Shown here: in pieces, positions 41,726-44,119 of the stretch
How positions within the stretch are numbered: position 1 is the stretch's first letter
Layout of the letters: every line of letters starts with the position of its first letter
Origin: Oscillospiraceae bacterium
GTDB lineage: Bacteria; Bacillota; Clostridia; Oscillospirales; Oscillospiraceae
Length of the DNA stretch: 44,119 nt
Assembly (NCBI GenBank): GCA_017403885.1
Contig: JAFRDM010000018.1
Coordinates: 1-44,119 of the forward strand
Direction of reading: 5' to 3'
Translations under genes and position numbers: made by a program
Notes under the pieces: generated by a model
Seen by the model: the letters and a program-made list of their open reading frames with translations, nothing else
Databases searched by the model: none
What the model was told of the DNA's origin: nothing

Positions 41726-44119
41726 ATGAAGAAATCGATCCGGCGGCTGCTGGCGGCTCTGCTGTGCCTGCTGCTGTGCGCGGCGCTCTCCCCCGCGGCG
41801 CTGGCCGACAGCTCGGTCATCGCCTCCGGCGACTGTGGCTATGTCCCATATGTCTATATGCCAAATCTCGAAGATTACTATTACCTCTATTCGGAGCGAG
41901 ATCCCGTCAGCTGGACGCTGACGAGCGACGGCGTTCTGACGATCTCCGGCACAGGAAGAATAGGTTGGGTAGGCGTTTATAACCGCCCTTGGAGCGAATA
42001 TTCTGATAGGATCACCTCCGTCGTAATCAACAGCGGCGTAACCTCTATTCCAAGTTATTCTTTTTCTTCTTGCAGCCGCTTGAAGAGCGTGGCGATTCCC
42101 GACACGGTAGTGAATATCGACAGCTATGCCTTTTCCAACTGCATATCGCTCGGCTCTGTCAGTCTTCCAGTCGGGATCACGGTAATTCCTCGGGAATGCT
42201 TTTTCGGGTGCTCGGCGCTGAAAAGCGTCGACTTACCCTCCGGGTTGACGCAAATCGATGAATGCGCTTTCAGCTCCTGCACCGCTCTGAGTTCGCTGTC
42301 GCTGCCGTCAGCTTTGACGAACATAGGAGACGAGGCTTTCGCCAACTGCATATCGCTTTCCAGCGTCGCGATCCCGTCCGCGGTGACGGATATCGGCAGC
42401 GGCTCTTTTCGAAACTGCTCGTCGCTCGCGGCGTTCAGCGTCGCCTCCGGAAACAACCGCTTCGCCTCCGAGGACGGCGTGCTCTTCAACAAAGACAAAA
42501 CGCTTTTGGTCTTCTATCCAAGCGGCAAAAGCGGGGATTACACAATGCCCTCCTCCGTTAACACAATCAAAGCGAACGCTTTCGCCTATTGCAAAAAGCT
42601 CGGCAAGGTCACCGTAAGCAGCAATGTGTCTGCGATCCCTATGGGATGCTTTAGTAACGCACGACTGAGCGAGATTTCTTTTCCCTCCTCACTGTTGGCA
42701 ATCGATAAGGGTGCGTTCTCCTACACCTCGGGCTTGAGCAGCGTGGTCTTCCCCGCGTCGCTGAAGACTATAGGAAGCAATGCATTCCATGAATCCTCAA
42801 GCTTGATCAGCGCCACATTCCCCGCGTCGCTGGAAAGCATCGGCGACTATGCGTTTGAAGACTGCTCCCAGATCCGGACCTTAAACTTTTTGGGCAACGC
42901 CCCGGAAATCGGGCAGCGGGCACTGTACTTCCTCAGGGATGGGGATGAGTATGTAAAAGCGTTCTATCCGGCGTCCGCAAGCGGATGGAACCAGTTGGTG
43001 AAAAATGGGAAAATACAAAATCGCATTGAATGGCTGCCCTATGACGCAAAGCCCAATGTGAAGACCAACCCGAAGACGCAGACGGTCTATCCGGGCGAGA
43101 CCGCAAGCTTTACCGCCGAGGCCGATACGAACGTAGCCTACCAATGGTATTACCGCACGGGGGCGAGCGGCGAGTGGAAGCTTTACAGCGGCAAGACCGA
43201 CTCCACGCTGAACGTGACCGCTACGGCCGCGTGCGACGGCTACCAGTACCGCTGCAAGATGACGAACCCGCTCGGGACGGCGACCACCTATGCTGCGGCG
43301 CTTCACGTCTCCGCGCCGAAAATCACGGTCCAGCCGAAGGACAAGACCGCCGCAGTCGGCGATACCGCTCAGTTTGCCGTCAAGGCCAAGGGCGCATCCT
43401 CTTATCAGTGGCAGTATTACAACACGAGCACGAACAAATGGGAAAACGTGACGAACAGCAGCTACGGCGGACTGAAGACCGACACGATGAGCGTCCCCGC
43501 CACCAAAGCCCGCAGCGGCATGAAGTTCCGCTGCAAGGTGACAAATGCCATTGGAACGGTTTATTCCGACGCTGCGACCCTGACGGTTTTGAGGGCACCT
43601 TCGATCACGAACCAGCCTAAAGGTGTGACAACAGCGCCCGGTTTGACCGTGTCCTTCAGCGTGAAAGCCTCCGGCGACCAACTCAGCTACCAGTGGCAGT
43701 TCCGTCCCACGAGCGCCGACGGTTGGAGCAACTGCAGCGCAAGCTCCGCCAGGACCGAGTACTTCACCGTCACCGCCGAGAGCTACCGCAACGGCTACCA
43801 GTACCGCTGCAAGGTCTCAAACAGCGTAGGTACTGTGATCTCCGATATTGTCACGCTGACAGTCATCGGCAAGCCGACGATCACGACACAGCCTTCCAAT
43901 AAGTCCGCGGTAACCGGCGCGACGGTCACCTTCACGGTGGCGGCCAGCAACGCGACGAGCTACCAGTGGCAGTTCCGTCCCTCGAGCGCCGACGGCTGGA
44001 GCAACAGCAGCGCAAGCTCCGACAAGACCGCGAGCTTCACCGTCACCGCCGAGAGCTACCGCAACGGCTACCAGTACCGCTGCAAGGTCTCATACAGCGT
44101 AGGTACTGTGATCTCCGAC
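41726..44119 (+). CDS. Secreted BspA-type LRR, Ig-repeat protein (3' partial)
   Basis: The frame is open from ATG 41726 (behind AGGTGGAGG) to the last base, 798 codons, with no stop, so the end lies outside the window. A signal peptide (KKSIRRLLAALLCLLLCAAL, cut after LADS or just before) is followed by about ten BspA-type leucine-rich repeats (LRR_5; LKSVAIPDTVVNIDSYAFSN type) from roughly residue 85 to 400. Four or more Ig-like repeats of the same family as in the two preceding genes follow from about residue 442. BspA-type proteins of gut and oral bacteria and Trichomonas bind host or microbial surfaces; that role is inferred here. Anchoring cannot be judged because the C-terminus is missing. 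Confidence 0.9.
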   Translation, partial: MKKSIRRLLAALLCLLLCAALSPAALADSSVIASGDCGYVPYVYMPNLEDYYYLYSERDPVSWTLTSDGVLTISGTGRIGWVGVYNRPWSEYSDRITSVVINSGVTSIPSYSFSSCSRLKSVAIPDTVVNIDSYAFSNCISLGSVSLPVGITVIPRECFFGCSALKSVDLPSGLTQIDECAFSSCTALSSLSLPSALTNIGDEAFANCISLSSVAIPSAVTDIGSGSFRNCSSLAAFSVASGNNRFASEDGVLFNKDKTLLVFYPSGKSGDYTMPSSVNTIKANAFAYCKKLGKVTVSSNVSAIPMGCFSNARLSEISFPSSLLAIDKGAFSYTSGLSSVVFPASLKTIGSNAFHESSSLISATFPASLESIGDYAFEDCSQIRTLNFLGNAPEIGQRALYFLRDGDEYVKAFYPASASGWNQLVKNGKIQNRIEWLPYDAKPNVKTNPKTQTVYPGETASFTAEADTNVAYQWYYRTGASGEWKLYSGKTDSTLNVTATAACDGYQYRCKMTNPLGTATTYAAALHVSAPKITVQPKDKTAAVGDTAQFAVKAKGASSYQWQYYNTSTNKWENVTNSSYGGLKTDTMSVPATKARSGMKFRCKVTNAIGTVYSDAATLTVLRAPSITNQPKGVTTAPGLTVSFSVKASGDQLSYQWQFRPTSADGWSNCSASSARTEYFTVTAESYRNGYQYRCKVSNSVGTVISDIVTLTVIGKPTITTQPSNKSAVTGATVTFTVAASNATSYQWQFRPSSADGWSNSSASSDKTASFTVTAESYRNGYQYRCKVSYSVGTVISD
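43049..44119 (+). repeat. Ig-like repeat array 3 (at least four units, cut by the edge)
   Basis: Units begin at about 43049, 43317, 43594 and 43871. Unit 1 is divergent, unit 2 long subtype; units 3 and 4 have short-subtype second halves (TAESYRNGYQYRC). Unit 4 shares long identical DNA stretches with units 7-8 of array 2. Confidence 0.85.

Noticed and set aside
36151..44119. CRISPR-like array suggested by many regular repeats
   Set aside because: The repeats are about 270-290 bases long, in frame, and encode Ig-like domains; there are no short repeats with unique spacers.

Overview
The window is GC-rich and densely coded, and it suggests a Gram-positive, endospore-forming anaerobe of the Clostridia. 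An Oscillospiraceae-type lineage is my best guess and is an inference. The support is a SpoIIR homologue, HemZ, a CarD-like regulator, PlsY, YmdB, good Shine-Dalgarno sites and many U-tailed terminators. No phage, transposase or CRISPR array was seen.

Layout: 1-7533 is a peptide ABC transporter operon: substrate-binding protein (start cut off by the window edge), two permeases, two ATPases and a small membrane protein. A GH13 alpha-glucosidase, ispE and spoIIR follow (7644-10936). On the minus strand come a YhaN-like ATPase, a YhaO-like nuclease and ymdB (10980-14759). A tRNA-Arg(ACG) at 15188 is followed by about 440 bases of duplicated tRNA pieces and hairpins. Next are a phosphoribosyltransferase and plsY (minus) and an isochorismatase-fold hydrolase (plus).

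18174-21897 is a respiratory module: a membrane-anchored pentaheme nitrite reductase (NrfA) with an N-terminal FMN-binding domain, plus the ResB and CcsA proteins needed to attach its hemes. No NrfH partner is present, so the flavin domain may pass electrons to the hemes. Directly downstream is an arginine module: argS, arginine deiminase and ornithine carbamoyltransferase. Then come a DUF3810 membrane metalloprotease-like gene that appears to be leaderless, a CarD-like regulator, hemZ with a uridine-kinase-like gene, a sensor kinase, gap, and a GT-C-like membrane protein.

35050-44119 holds three consecutive genes for large secreted proteins. Each has a different N-terminal head (CAP plus thioredoxin-like; EF-hand plus leucine-rich repeats; BspA-type leucine-rich repeats) joined to an array of closely related Ig-like repeats of about 90 residues. 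The repeats look shuffled between the genes. The third gene has no stop codon before the right edge.

The most unusual items are the FMN_bind-NrfA fusion, the CAP-thioredoxin-Ig protein with its shuffled neighbours, the tRNA-Arg scar region with a 46-base perfect palindrome, and the leaderless DUF3810 promoter.
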